A stretch of DNA of 64,000 nt from Actinostola sp. cb2023. Its lineage: Eukaryota; Cnidaria; Anthozoa; Actiniaria; Actinostolidae. Shown one piece after another: positions 14,401 to 25,080 of the stretch. The DNA lies in contig JAUJYZ010000355.1 in NCBI GenBank assembly GCA_033675265.1, forward strand, positions 1 through 64,000, given 5' to 3'. A program made the translations under genes and the position numbers. Within the stretch, counting starts at the first letter, position 1. Each line of letters begins with the position of its first letter. The notes beneath the pieces are model-generated. The model ran no database searches, was not told the DNA's origin, and worked only from the letters and a program-made list of their open reading frames with translations.

Positions 14401-17400
14401 GGACATTGGGGAGTTCTGAACACCGCATCACGAAAAAAACGAAAACTGACCAAAACGAAAAAAAGGGTTTGACACCGCAACTTCGCAAGTAATATATTGC
14501 TTCACCGAACACCGTAGGTTTAGAAACACAAACACCGCATCCCGCAGGATTTACGATCACCGCAACACCGCAATGTTTATTTTTTTTTCACCGCAACACC
14601 GCAATAAAAATTGCCCAACACCGCAACAAGTAATCGAGAAGAGAAGAGAAGGCCAGATATCTAGAGAATCAACTGTCAACATTACGAGTTAATTAAGCTT
14701 TCTACATTACGATTTTAAAAGAGCTCGAGCTTTACCCTGGTTCCAGAAGCTTTGTCAAACTCTATAATACGATGTTTACGCCACGGAACATCGTATTATA
14801 GAGCTTAACAAAGCCTCTGGAACCAGGGTACTCGAGCTTCTTGTTCAAAGCACAGTTGTGGTATTTTAGCCCTACTTGCTGAAACCCCTAGCCTCCTCCG
14901 CAGGCAACTCTAAAATACTAAAACTCTATCAGATGGGTTTCCTGTGGCGCTGCATCGAAGAGGGCAGAGGGAGACTGGAGACGAGGGGAGGGAAAAAATA
15001 AAAGGACGAGTTGCCTGCCAAAACCGGAGCACCGTGGACTTGTAATGTCGCCCTTGTGGACTTGTAACGGGACCCCGGGTCCACTGGGGAATATTTTGCT
15101 CTCCACTAAAACCATCTCCCAGACCCTGGGGAAGTTGGGTGCCAGTGGACACGGTATGTGAAAACAAAAGATCCAGTTATTGAAAGCAAAGCGTTTTAAG
15201 ATGTGCTTAAAAATGTTAAAAATACGACAATTGAAATCGAGGAGAGGAAGGCGGTAATCAAGAAGTTTGTAGGCGATTTCGAAGAGCTAGACGAAGGCGG
15301 CGAGGACTCCGATAACATGAATAAAATTAGATGCTCATGGAGTAAGTATTTTCAGATACTTGATCCTTCTGCTGGAGAAGTAAGAGCTACAATACGGACA
15401 CCAGGAGGAACAAAAACGAAAAGCTGGTATGGTATTTTATAAATCGACCTGAAACTTTTGACGTGCGATGAATTAAACCTTTCTATGCTTTGTTTACAGT
15501 CAAACCGTCACATCAAAGGTCAAGTCACTTACTGTTGGTCATGTTCTAAAAGCCGAAGATCTCTTGGAGAAGCTAACTTCTAACTTCTCTGCCTCAAAAA
15601 CCTTTTCTCTCAACATTTCTCTTTTACTATTCTTTATTTAAAGTACTTTGTACTCTTGAAGATATGTATTCGCTCTCACTGACGGTGTCGAACGACAATC
15701 CAACTTTCATAAATACGATAACCGTTTTCATTGAGGCTTCGACTTTGAGAGAGGAATTTACTCGGAAGATCACTTCTAGGCCACCGCCAATTACTTTGAA
15801 GTTGATGGAGATGGGATCTTGATTCATTTGTGAGATTTGAACCGCCAACTCTATGGCGTCTTTACACGACAATGTAATCCCGCGTCGACTCTCCCCGAAA
15901 AAACAAATGTTTGTTTGCTGTATGTGCGAAAAACCCAACCATACCCGGAGCGTAAATATTGGTATGCGTGAGAAACATGAGCGGCCCCCGAAAAAGGTGT
16001 TCAGTTTTGGCAGGCAAACCCTCCTCTTCTTACTGGGGAAGTCCCTCTCGGCCTTCGGCCTCGCACAGGGATCCCAGAAAACAAACAAACAAAGGGATCC
16101 CAGAGTTAAGAGGGGTTGCATGCGGAGGAGGCTACTGAAACCCCTTGTCTGCTACATCTTCAGTAGACTGATTCCATAAGTCGGTCTGTTCGCTCTTTGT
16201 CGATTCTGAGCGACCTCCAGGGTAAAAGAGCGAAAACAGTCTACTTCTTCAGCACTAGCGAAGATCAATTTTGGCGGCGACTCATGTAGTACAAGAGATT
16301 TCCAAGAACTTGGCCTCAATCGGCTTCATGTTGTATAAAAACCGCTTCTCCTTTCACTTCAGCAAATACTCTAAAAATTAGGCTTTGCGACCTTTTCCTT
16401 ATAACAAGGAGTTTATAACACTGAGTTTTATAACGATACACCATCTCAGAATCTATCTGATCAAAATCATGTTTAGACCATCATTTCAAATGACGGAGCA
16501 ATCTCGTCCCCAGAGCCTGCGTTACTTTCGACCAGCGGCGAAGAACGTAGGCTCTGGCATAATCCATTTTTGAGACAATTTGATTGGCTATTCCATTTTA
16601 GAAACTACGCACGCGCAAGATTCCGGAAATGAAATATATCCAATGAAAATTGAGTTGTCAAAACAACCCGGTGTCCCAACTTCCGTTCAAAACAAAAATT
16701 AACATTTTTCAACGGTTTCATTGACATGTTATTTTAAACATGTCGCCTCGATCTGCAATATTAAAATATCTCAGCACAGAGAAAAATCCAGTTTATCTAA
16801 GCTTATATGTATCTCGAAGTGTCTTGGAAAGTTTTCAAACGAAGCTCAAAATTTACACGAAGCTTAAGAGTGATGGTTATTCAAAGAACATATGTCGATC
16901 GTAAATCTAATATTCTTAGGCTAGCAACTGAAAGGCGGTGCCAATCGAGGTGCTTACAAAGGCGAAAGATTCAAAAGAAATACATTTGAAGGAGAGACAA
17001 CAATAACTAGAGAAGATGAAGATGATAGATTCAAATAATTAACTGATATGTAAAGTAGACACGAGTAAATATAAACCCGTAGGAAGAACTGTTCGCATAT
17101 CCTTCTGCTGTAAAACCACTGCTTTTAATAAAGACTTCAGATACTGCGCTTCTTTCACTGTTGTATCTTCTTTACCAAGTTTTTTTAAAGCGTACTCTAT
17201 TCCCTAATGAAACCTTTCGAAGGATTCCACTGAAACTGAATCGACAATTTGAATCGACAACAACCAACTGCCCAGCTAACTTACGCATGCGCTCTAAAAC
17301 CGGAAGAACAAGAAATCCTGTTCCCAAAAATGGATTATGCCAGAGCCTACGTTCTCGTCGCTGGCCGAAAGTAACGCAGGCTCTGGGGACGAGATTGATG

Positions 17401-18422
17401 ACGGAGATCAATTTTCATTTAAAACAATAGAGGCATTTGATTGACAGCTGATTAACCAATGTGAATTTTACGTTCAAAATTTGAACGTAAAATACGAGGA
17501 ATGTGGGGGTTTCATTGCAGGCGTTCCCTTCAGCTCTCTCCCCAATCCCCTCTCCCCAATCCCCACTACTCTCCTCCTCCTCCCCTTCCCCCCTTCCCTT
17601 TTCCCGTGCGCCGCTACGCAGGCTAATTATATTGTATTATTGATGTATATTGTACATTTATTGATGTCAGGGACACCTGGGAGAACAGCTTACTGAAGGT
17701 GCTCCCTGCTTAAATAAAGCTTATTGTTATTATTAATATTTCCCATGAACTTTGATTGCCGGAATTTGATTGGTTCGCATGTTTACACAGCTGCCATTTT
17801 TGTCAATTGGTAAATAGTCTCATTTCAAGCCCACTGTTCGAAATTTAGCCACCATCTAACCATTTGCAGATGTAATTAGGCAGCACCTTCTCCTCAAGTA
17901 TTTTAAGATCCTGAGTAGTGGTCCGGCCGGGACTTGAACCACAAACCTCCCGCACAATAGACCGGTACTCAACCACTGAGCCAACTGGATAGCAGTTAAT
18001 CCCTAGCATTATCAGCTCTTACATGTAAAAACTAAGGTTCATTAGCATGCATGCACATGAGATTGTTATGTTGTGGTCTGCTAATATATCACCAAAGCGA
18101 TATTTCGGATAGGCAATATTTCCTTTAGCTGATTTTTTTTTCAGTGCATGACAAACTTTGGGGTGGTATTTTATGTACATGTATATACATTGTACATGCA
18201 TGTACATTGTAGGTTATAATGTACAGATTAATTTCAGGAACCCAAAGTAACCCAATAGGGCATCTACTGTAGTTTACATGTACAGTTGTACATATAAAAT
18301 GGATAATGGCATGCATTAACTTATTACCTGATGATGAAGATGCTTCTGCATCTTTCCTAATTCTCTTTACATTCTCTTTAAAAATAGTATTTAGGTTAAC
18401 TTTTCTCTTTCTTTTCTGAGCA
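8361..18422 (-). CDS. Ser/Lys-rich nucleolar-phosphoprotein-like gene, partial (three exons)
   Basis: Three minus-strand exons join in consistent phase: 18328-18422, 10426-11564 and 8361-8403. Each is bounded by AG and GT (donors CAG|GTAATA, ATT|GTAAGT, AAAG|GTATGC). The encoded part starts with a basic segment (QKRKRK..), passes through SSSSEETDGTSEEE, and then alternates acidic Ser runs (SSSSSESDSDGSSEEES) with Lys-rich linkers (KEIKKAKKEI). That alternation, with many casein-kinase-2-type sites, is the style of Nopp140/NOLC1 and treacle; the family call is inference from composition. Neither the start nor the C-terminal domain is in the window. The next downstream exon would lie within or beyond the left satellite. 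A host gene rather than a transposon is likely. Confidence 0.6.
8839..9553. mobile_element. piggyBac-like deletion derivative, TTAA-flanked
   Basis: TTAACCCTTTCACCACC at the left end faces GGTGGCGAAAGGGTTAA at the right, a terminal inverted repeat with TTAA at both ends as in piggyBac. Subterminally, AAAGTGCTCTAAACACCAC faces GTGTTTAGGGCACTTTT. The left end carries two copies of the hairpin word GGCCGGTAAAACGGCC. Internally, ATG at 9108 opens an acidic Ser/Glu stretch (MSSSESEEYTSSY..) and then a stop. It resembles the acidic N-terminus of piggyBac transposases, but the remainder is deleted. Confidence 0.75.
9970..10155. mobile_element. Short inverted-repeat element (MITE-like)
   Basis: TTACTCGCTCCCAGAGAAAT near 9978 is inverted as ATTTCTCTGGGAGTGAGTGA near 10130-10150. 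The 130-bp middle is not coding. ATCA-type microsatellite tracts (9915-9935 and 10153-10170) lie on both sides, so the target duplication cannot be read. Confidence 0.45.
10426..11564 (-). CDS. Large exon with six and a half 41-residue Ser/Lys repeats
   Basis: This exon starts after the acceptor TTTTCAG at 11565-11566 and ends at a strong GTAAGT donor (10420-10425). It encodes about 379 residues. The 3' half (10,427-11,215) is six full copies plus one partial copy of a 123-bp unit (41 residues: TKKD, five Ser, ESDSDG, SSEEES, PKQNGKE, IKKAKKE, INVKQK). The copies differ at only a few bases, so the array has expanded or been homogenised recently. The opposite strand is also open for about 400 codons, but only because the repeat lacks stops; splice sites and composition favour the minus strand. 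Confidence 0.75.
11565..12410. other. Intron of the Ser/Lys-rich gene, no feature recognised
   Basis: This AT-rich stretch upstream of the large minus-strand exon has no convincing exon, RNA gene or terminal-repeat pair. Short plus-strand reading frames here lack splice support and protein-like composition. Confidence 0.4.
12416..12452. repeat. TTACA pentanucleotide microsatellite
   Basis: About seven perfect copies of TTACA (GCATTACATTACATTACA..). Confidence 0.9.
12562..12699 (+). repeat. GA-rich dispersed repeat, copy 1
   Basis: The sequence from AATTATATTTAGCCTGCG through the purine-rich GGGAAGGAGGGAGGGGGA tract to CCCCCACATTCCTC recurs in inverted orientation at 17496-17632. The two copies lie 4.8 kb apart and face each other. 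Confidence 0.8.
13027..13907. mobile_element. TA-flanked Tc1/mariner-type non-autonomous element
   Basis: TA|CAGTACCGATCGAAACTAAC at the left and its inverse ending GGTACTG|TA at the right define an 881-bp element with a TA duplication. CAGT.. ends next to TA are typical of the IS630-Tc1-mariner group. Both subterminal regions repeat the motif TTTGCGTTAACTCCAAACG several times. No transposase is left. Confidence 0.8.
13940..14073. mobile_element. Foldback (hairpin) MITE
   Basis: TTATTAGTCGGCTAAGCATC at the left is inverted as GATGCTTACCCGACTAATAA at the right. The arms are about 60 bp and meet around GGCTCGCCTAAAGGCTCGCC, so the whole element folds into one hairpin. Confidence 0.8.
14402..14640. 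repeat. Array of CACCGCAA-type short repeats, probable element
   Basis: Irregular copies of CACCGCAA/ACACCGCAT fill this stretch. The sequences on each side (GAAGTTTTTATTAGAGAC before it, ATCAACTGTCAACATTAC after it) are adjacent in one piece at 14170-14222. The array therefore seems to be an insertion into a duplicated copy of that sequence. Confidence 0.5.
14722..14839. mobile_element. Short foldback element
   Basis: The arms AGCTCGAGCTTTACCCTGG / CCAGGGTACTCGAGCTT and TCTATAATACGATGTT / AACATCGTATTATAGA form a nearly complete 118-bp hairpin. Confidence 0.75.
15203..15642 (+). pseudogene. Unrecognised candidate coding fragment, possibly two exons
   Basis: An open frame with protein-like composition (IEIEERKAVIKKFVGDFEEL, SWSKYFQILDPSAGEVRATI) runs to a possible donor at AGCTG|GTATGG near 15428. 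A possible acceptor (GTTTACAG) at about 15499 opens QTVTSKVKSLTVGHVLKAED and LLEKLTSNFS before a stop near 15640. The phases agree. I do not recognise the family, and it sits among repeats, so it may be a captured gene fragment or chance. Confidence 0.25.
15650..16495. other. Repeat-rich stretch without a supported gene
   Basis: The minus strand stays open for about 160 codons here (15627-16121). I could not confirm a family and there are no clear splice sites. The segment 16,000-16,150 echoes 14,870-15,010 in inverted orientation (GGAGGAGGCTACTGAAACCCC versus its inverse), so it is at least partly dispersed repeat. Confidence 0.35.
16501..17395. mobile_element. Element or repeat pair bounded by 65-bp inverted hairpins
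   Basis: ATCTCGTCCCCAGAGCCTGC.. (16501-16566) is inverted at 17330-17395. Each copy is itself a hairpin (AGAGCCTGCGTTACTTTCG with its partner). A small ATG frame begins at 16739 (MSPRSAILKYLSTEK..) and stops after about 56 codons; it has no recognised domain. Confidence 0.5.
17496..17632 (-). repeat. GA-rich dispersed repeat, copy 2 (inverted)
   Basis: This is the inverse of 12562-12699, with the same GAGGAATGTGGGGGTTTCAT edge and polypyrimidine core. The two copies are similar enough to pair. Confidence 0.8.
17633..17742 (+). mobile_element. 3' end of a non-LTR retrotransposon
   Basis: TTGTATTATTGATGTATATT precedes a conserved stem-loop pair (CAGGGACACC .. GGTGCTCCCTG), then AATAAAG and a TTATTA-type tail. 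This arrangement is typical of CR1/L2-type LINE tails. No reverse transcriptase is present, consistent with 5' truncation. Confidence 0.55.
17860..18002 (-). mobile_element. tRNA-derived SINE
   Basis: On the minus strand a tRNA-like head has an A box (GTTGGCTCAGTGGTTGAG) and a B box (GGTTCAAGTCCCGGCC), followed by a conserved body (AGGATCTTAAAATACTTGAG, GAGAAGGTGCTGCC). The promoter boxes imply RNA polymerase III transcription when intact. The body lacks CCA and amino-acceptor pairing, so it is a SINE and not a functional tRNA. Confidence 0.8.
18328..18422 (-). CDS. Upstream exon of the Ser/Lys-rich gene
   Basis: The acceptor TTTGCAG lies at the 5' side and the donor TCATCAG|GTAATA at the 3' side. 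The exon reads AQKRKRKVNLNTIF, KENVKRIRKDAEASSSS and leaves one G, which combines with AA at the start of the 10426-11564 exon to give Glu, continuing the acidic run. The intron between them (11,565-18,327) is 6.8 kb and full of repeats. The exon could instead start at the next AG (CTCAG|AAAAG). Confidence 0.5.
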
Positions 18423-18429
18423 CTGCAAA

Positions 18430-19095
18430 GTAAAATTAAATTATACATTATTGGTTATGGCAAACATAAAATGTAAACAATTATAATATACAGAATAGAT
18501 AACTATACATTACCCATCAGAATAGTATTAATAATAACACATGTACATTTATGTATATTAATATTGTGTGTGTGGAGAAAGAAAAAATGCACTTTCGTGT
18601 TCATGTTTTTGACAAACAAGGAGGAGGCTCATTAGTATTAAAATGCCAGTACGACTGACACAACTACATGTAGATGCCAGGCTGGCATGAACTTGTGCTA
18701 CATCTGTACATGCTCAGTGAGTTTTGATTTCACCATGAAACAAACAATAATATTCTATCGATAAAAGGACTTTTAGTCAGTTGCTTGGATGCTAGAGTTT
18801 GAAGGTCTTACCAGTTGACACTATCAACTCATCCTTAGAGCCATGTTTTAAGAATCGATAAAGTTTCAATTTTTCAAAGCAGTAGCTTGAATATGGCCAC
18901 CTAATGAGCATCAAAGGATTAAAGAAGGGGTTTAAACTCAGCAAAGTATGTGTATGTGTACACTGTAAATGTATCTGTCAGAATGCAGCTTGGGACTACA
19001 GCCATTCTTGTTGTAACCATTGTCTTATATGTTGAAATTATAGAACTCAAAAACCTTTCATTTCACCAACATTAACATTAGACATAGATTGAAAG
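18430..19095. other. Non-coding stretch without recognised feature
   Basis: AT-rich sequence with scattered TGTACATGTA-like words. I see no exon, hairpin or terminal repeat here. Further 5' exons of the Ser/Lys-rich gene could lie here or further right, but none is clear. Confidence 0.35.
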
Positions 19096-19100
19096 TACTA

Positions 19101-19341
19101 TTATCATTCGACTCATTTCTATCTGCAGTTCTGATTGGCTGAAAGACCTGCAAATAACTGCATACAAATAACGGTCTGAGCATGCGCAGTGAAGATTAAG
19201 CAATGTTCGCTGCAAATAACGGTCTGAGCATGCGCACTTAATTGATCATTCACAGTGTAAACATGGCAGCTTGTTTTACAATATTTTTTCTAGATGTTTA
19301 TATTTAATAAATTCCTTATTGATAGAAATGAGTCGAATGAT

Positions 19342-19342
<1 letters not shown>
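19101..19342. mobile_element. MITE with 22-bp terminal inverted repeats
   Basis: TTATCATTCGACTCATTTCT at the left is inverted as AGAAATGAGTCGAATGATAA at the right. Inside, GCAAATAACGGTCTGAGCAT occurs twice as a direct repeat (near 19,160 and 19,210). Confidence 0.65.
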
Positions 19343-19345
<3 letters not shown>

Positions 19346-19375
<30 letters not shown>

Positions 19376-19470
19376 CGTGATTTTATCAGATGTCCTTTGG
19401 CATCGGCAAATAATTAATCTGCTCGCCACTGACAAATCACGATATTTTGCTCAACTTCGTCCAATAATTG
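19346..19470. mobile_element. Foldback MITE, CAATTATTG family, copy 1
   Basis: CAATTATTGAACTCGG .. CAATAATTG ends with inverted CGCAAAATATCGTGATTT / AATCACGATATTTTG. The centre is GGCATCGGCAAA. It belongs with 29401-29571 and 45288-45443 by ends and layout. Confidence 0.6.
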
Positions 19471-19471
19471 C

Positions 19472-20497
19472 TTAACCCATTCGCTCCTGAGCTATTTTGA
19501 GTTTTTCAACGATTTTCTGGACCTAATCACGCCATAAGAAATTTCGATTCCATATAAGGGGTTTCCATGGAAATCTTGACAGTTCTGAAAGCCCACGGGC
19601 TCAGGATCTGACGTAATCTTTCTCTCGTCATGAATCTCAACGAGGACCAGCAGCTCGTAGTGCTAGGAGCAGCCAATTTTGCATTTTTAGAGTGTTTATA
19701 GCCATTATTCACCACAGAAGCCCCCAGGACAGCATCATTAAGCTTGACTGGTGTGGTAGAGACCGTTCTGCTGAAAGAACCCAGCAGCGAGAAACGATTT
19801 TCACGAAGACAACTCGTCGGTGCCATTACGAAATTCAAAATGGTGGACTCAACTGTGAAATCGTCTCTCTGGTTGTTCTGTGGTGAATTCCAGGACCTAC
19901 ATGTACAAAGGCATTTTTGTCAACTTTGGACTTGTAAAGAATGCAACCGGTGCAATATTTTGCCTGTAGGACTGAGTGGCTTGGCACTCTATAAATTCTT
20001 AAAAACACAAATGGCGGGATACTTTCTGTCGAAAATTCCCGGATGTTCCCGGCATCCTTTTCGGGCATGCAGAAGGAAAACACGTGTTAGCGAAAGTGGT
20101 CCTAAGGAAATGGCTATTGTTCGGCGAGTTAAGGAAAAGAGAGGGCAAAATTCACGAATATATCAAGAAGAGAGATGGAAGTTTGCTGAGAAAGTGGCGT
20201 TTTGTTTCGCAAGGATGTATTTTGGAAGAAAATCCAAGTCAAATGTCGGTCATTTTCGAGGTGTAAAATTGCGTCAAAAACACGCATTTTTGATTTTTAT
20301 GGCAAACAAATTGAACTAATGCCCAGAAATCGGACCTGTAAGTCAGTTTACTTGAGGTTAAAATATGAAGAGTTATCTAGTTGTCATTAATAACTGGCCA
20401 TGATATCGATGTTACGAAAATTCAGAAAGTTAGAATTTTTCAAAGCAGTATCGATGTTTACTGCCAGTTTCGGCCGCTGTAGGAGTCAATGGGTTAA
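19472..20497. mobile_element. TTAA-flanked piggyBac-like non-autonomous element (A)
   Basis: TTAACCCATTCGCTCC at the left faces GGAGTCAATGGGTTAA at the right, with TTAA at both ends. The interior is related to element B (59430-60369), and its core also to C1 and C2 (CAAAAATGCGCGTTTTTGACG, GAATGCAACCGGTGCA, ACCACAGAACGACCAGAGA-type segments). A 190-codon plus-strand frame has no recognisable domain and is not treated as a gene. It abuts the foldback at 19346-19470. Confidence 0.65.
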
Positions 20498-21034
20498 TAT
20501 TTGCACATTTGGTGAAATTAATCAAAAACAACTTAACGTTGTGCATGAAGCGAGGCAAAGAAAGAGAAGAAATAACCAAACTTGTGCTGACATGAGTATG
20601 CCATGGATCACCAATGGGTCACTATCACTTCTTCCTCTGATTAATTCCAAAGGCGAATACATTGTACATTCCATTGTTCTGATTTACTAAGCTGTGATTC
20701 GTTTAATTAAAAATTTTACTTAGTATACATAGTTTTTGGAAAACCCACATGATAGTAATCGCATGCGCAGAAAATTAAAACATGCAAAAATGTATTATTA
20801 ACACACTTGAAGTGCATTTTGATAGTGTGTGTTTCATTATGGGCACCTCCTTCGTGTACCAGACACACGTAATTCAATAGAAACAACAAGAAACAAGTTA
20901 ACAATAGAACGAAGCTAACATAGAATACAATGGGTTTACAGTGCACATCGGAGGAGCCGCATTATGCAGCTATATTGTGATAGGTACTGTATCATCCCAA
21001 GAATGATGTAACAGCATGTGACTGATTACATAAC
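20498..21034. other. Spacer between elements, nothing recognised
   Basis: There is no gene, repeat pair or RNA that I can support in this 540-bp spacer. Confidence 0.35.
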
Positions 21035-22231
21035 AATTGAAGGGGTGTCCATGAAAACTGCGTATGTGACTATTTTGATGATTTTCGAAATGTTATGCAA
21101 TTGCTTCAAAAATACACCTACTGGCTTATTGATACCTATATAAACATGATTTGGTCATTTTTAGATCGATTACACTAGAAAAAGTGCTTGTTTTGCAGTT
21201 TGCCGTTTTTCGTAGAAATCAAAAATGCGCGTTTTTGACGTCATGACAATGTGCGACATTTGATTTTGATTTTCTTCCAAAATACATCATTGTGAAACAA
21301 AACGCCACTTGCTCGGCAAACTTCCATCTCTCTTCTTGATATATTCGGGGATTTTCAATTCGACTATTTCAGGATCCCTGTTGTTTTCCAACGCACAACC
21401 GAACTGCATTCTGGGATATCATGAACATTTTTGTCAACGACATTCCGACATTCCATGTTTTAGAGATATTTTATAAAGTCTTTTATCACCCGGGCCTACA
21501 GGCAAACTAATGCACCGGTTGCATTCTTTACTAGTCGAAAGTCGCCAAAACTGCCTTAGTAGGTCCTCGAATTCACCACAGAACGACCAGAGATAACAAC
21601 TCTCACTCTGCTGAATCCGCCATTTTGCAAATCTGACACCGTGTTTGCAGATTCAGTTTCATCGTGAAATTGCACCTCGCCCCTGATTTCTTCCAGGAGA
21701 ATGGCCTCTACCACCAGTCAAGCTTAATGATGCTGTTCTGGGGGCTTCTGTGGTGAAAACATGGCAATAAAAGACTTTAAATTGTGGCAAAGTGGCCCAG
21801 TTCTGCGAAGCACATCCAGAACCGATAGCCACGCCACGAGACAACTTAACCGCGTGATAGTTTGAGCCCGCGAGCTGTCAAGATTTCCATGGCAACAAAA
21901 TTCCCTAAAAACTTCTAAAATCTCTGGACTGAGTGAAAGGTTGAAATCATTCACATCTGAAGGTTTGTTATTGGTGAACAACACGTACAGATCACTGACG
22001 CGTAAAAGTTTCCTAATTTGCATATTTTCACAAACTATCCTGTCAATGAATTCAAGTAGAAATTAAATATACTGTAGTGCCCAAAATTCGAGTGTAATCG
22101 ATCTAAAAATCACCAAACATGTTTATATAGGTATTTAGAAGCCAGTAGGTGTATTTTTGAAGCAATTGCATAACATTTTGAAAATCATCAAAATAGTCAC
22201 ATACGCAGTTTTCATGGGCACCCCTTCAATT
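21035..22231. mobile_element. AATT-ended element with ~140-bp inverted ends (C1)
   Basis: AATTGAAGGGGTGTCCATGA at the left and its inverse ending CACCCCTTCAATT bound a 1.2-kb element. Inverted arms of about 140 bp (through GATTTGGTCATTTTTAGATC) are well matched. A second copy is C2 at 27431-28590. A short ATG frame on the minus strand (ATGGCGGATTC.. region near 21,620) looks like a captured 5' gene fragment. No transposase is seen. Confidence 0.8.
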
Positions 22232-23810
22232 ACACAGGGAACCCAACATCTCCCCTTCTAGAGTTTAAGTCAGTAATTACTGCTATTTCCAGTTGAGCGC
22301 GCCGCTTGCCGAATTTCACTGGGTCGAGAAACGTTTGAAGTCATCAAATCCCACGCCCTCAAACATTGTTTTGATAGGTGACAAGTACGTTCTTTCGGCA
22401 CATGAACTTGTTGGACGTTGGCATGTGAACTTGTTTTGATTACAGTTGAAATCCAGTTATGAATTTCTCATAGTTTCATTCTACGAGCCTGGAAAACCTC
22501 TTGACGTCGACTTTAGAAGAGCTATCATTGATGAGATTGTAAAAAGTGGAGGAAATGTGGTCACAGGTTATTTTCCAAGCTTAAGTGTAAGGCCGTACAA
22601 TTATCAAACAAAAACCCAATATGGTGGCAAAAATCACAAAAATGGAATTCGCTCTAACTTTGCATATGGGTAGCCCTTGGTCTGAATATAAACGCTGTGT
22701 AGTTTGTTTGGGAAAATATTTATTTGTTTTGGAGAAAATCGAAAAAAACTATTTTGGCTTCAGACGCCATGTAATGACTGTCGGCGGAATGAAAATGCAT
22801 CAAATTCATTCCATTCGTATATCAAAACTAAAATTAACAGAAATATTTCAACACCATCGCTGTATTGTATATCTCTTCCTTGATCTCTAGGCTTAATATC
22901 ATAAACATTGAGCGAGTTTAAGAAGTTCAATAAATTCCAAATCAAAGTGCACTATTTGGAAAATCCAACCGGTGGGTCACAAATAATAGTTTTTTAGTCA
23001 TGTGCCAGTGATCCAAATTTTATAATATTGCAGCTACGTACTAAGAAGATGATATAGTTTTGGAATCTTGAAAGTTTTATTTGGGCAATTGACGTTTTGC
23101 TTCTGAGAAAACTCTTTTATTCACCACTCGAAAAACATCAAAAACGGTGATTGCATGACCGCGTGACAATTGGTAAAATATCCGTACAATGTTTCTGTTA
23201 ACTTCAGAGCCATGTATAACTGTTAAACAACATACATTTTCTCGTTTCTATGCTTGCAATGCATCGGGATATCATTGCATGACATATTATGCTGTTATGT
23301 GTGCGTTGAATATTTGACATTTGGATTCTGAAATACGGTTGAATTATCCAGCCGTCAAAACTGTTCATAACTTGAATATTCCTTTACATTCTTGTTCCTC
23401 TACTGTTGTTAAGCGAAATAGGTTAGCAAGATTTCTGGAAATATCTTCTAAACACGTTCTCGGGTCAATGTGAATAGAATTTGCATAATACCTTGAACAG
23501 CATGTTGGTCAAGGGGGTGGGGGTCGGGATGTCTAGCGATTGATTGATCATGAAATACACAGTATATACACCCTGGGGGTACTTGACCCATGTTTGGGTA
23601 TAGGGGTGCCGCTGAGGGTTTGAAACCCTGACCCTGTTTAGGACAAAAAAATCTAAAATACCTACCCTGTCTAGGACAACACCCTCTATTTTAGGACCCT
23701 GTTTAGGACAAAGGACAAAATACACATTGTCTTCTTTTACACAATTTTAACGCGTTTTATGTTGACTGATGACCTGCTAAAGACCGGCAAACGTCTCGGT
23801 GGGACTCCCA

Positions 23811-24627
23811 TATATAAAGTGGTTGGGATGCTCGTCGGAAATTTTGAAATTTACCCCTAAAAGGTATCCGAGTCTTGTCCAGGTGGGTGTGGCAACAAAT
23901 AATTTTTACCCCTAAAAGGTACCAACTCTAAAGTGACAAAAGCTATAACTGTCATTCCGGTTGTCATTATCTTGTCTCGGGTATCTCATTTACTGACAAA
24001 CACCCTAAAAGGTACATTATTGATTATACAGTGTTTGTCTCTGACTTCTGTTTTTTTTATATAGACGTTTCGGCTATTAATCAATGGCCTTCATCAGTAT
24101 TAATCGGAAACGTTGCGATCTTTGAAATATATTTAACGTTTTAAATATATCACCCTAAAAGGTACCGGCTTAGTCTTTTGTGGTCCTTTTAGATTTGTGA
24201 CACCCTAAGAAGTACCAAATCGCGGATCTGGACCCCTAAAAGGTACCTTAGTATCACTTATTTTCGCGCATCCTTAATTTCGCGAACATGTCAGAGGCAT
24301 ATTTCACGAGGCTTTAATTTCGCGATTTTGCAGAAACAAACGTGTATAAGGGAACTTAATGTCACGTTTTTTTAAATTATGATCCGGTGCAGTATACAAA
24401 CATATTGTTTTGAATTGGGTAAATGATATAACAATTCAATTCAAGACATCACTGCGTGACATAAAGTTTCGCTTTGTTAATTTTCGCCGTAATTATTATT
24501 CGCGAGTCTTTAATTTCGCGGGTTTTTTTTCAAACGCGAAAATCACGAAATTAAAGACGCGCAAAAATAAGTGATAATAAGGTGAGGTACGACGAGCATC
24601 CCAACCACTTTATATATGGGAGTCCCC
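23811..24627. mobile_element. Non-autonomous element with ACCCCTAAAAGGTAC repeats and a nested element
   Basis: GGGACTCCCATATATAAAGT at the left is inverted as ACTTTATATATGGGAGTCCC at the right. The interior repeats CCCCTAAAAGGTAC at least six times. A second element is nested inside, from about 24246 to 24581: CCTTAGTATCACTTATTTTC .. GCAAAAATAAGTGATAATAAGG, with TTAATTTCGCG words at both of its ends. Confidence 0.7.
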
Positions 24628-24823
24628 CCCCCCCCCTCCTATCCTGGGTAGTAGACCCAGTATATTCGTATAAGAATATCCCAACTCTCTGTTGTAAAGG
24701 TACTTGTTGATTTGCAGTTGTTGATGTTATTATAGTGTTTCTGATTACCTTAAGAGTTGCCCTTGAAATGTGTTTAAATTAAATTTATTGCATGCGTACA
24801 CACATACACATCTTTATTCAGTA

Positions 24824-25039
24824 CAGTAGAACCCCGGCCTTACGGACACCCGGTTAATACGGACACCCGGTTATTACGGACACGTTGTTCTGTCCCTGCC
24901 GAAACTCATACAAATATCTATAAAATATACCTGTTTAATACGGACGACGGACATTTTTTCCTGTCCCAATATGCCCATTTTCATATTAATAATAATAATA
25001 ATAATAATACAAAAATTGCAAATAATAATAATAATAATA

Positions 25040-25080
<41 letters not shown>

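Noticed and set aside
15627..16121. Minus-strand 164-codon frame; its middle (ITLSCKDAIELAVQISQMNQ) looked vaguely like a Rad9 clamp segment
   Set aside because: Similarity was by eye over about 35 residues, with no splice structure or further domain match, so no call is made.
17929..17995. Functional tRNA gene
   Set aside because: A and B boxes are good, but the body and flanks match a SINE layout and the acceptor stem is missing.
19744..20319. 191-codon plus-strand frame in element A and the 145-codon mirror frame in element B
   Set aside because: They share core sequence but have no recognisable domain, inconsistent starts and different lengths; they are treated as element sequence.
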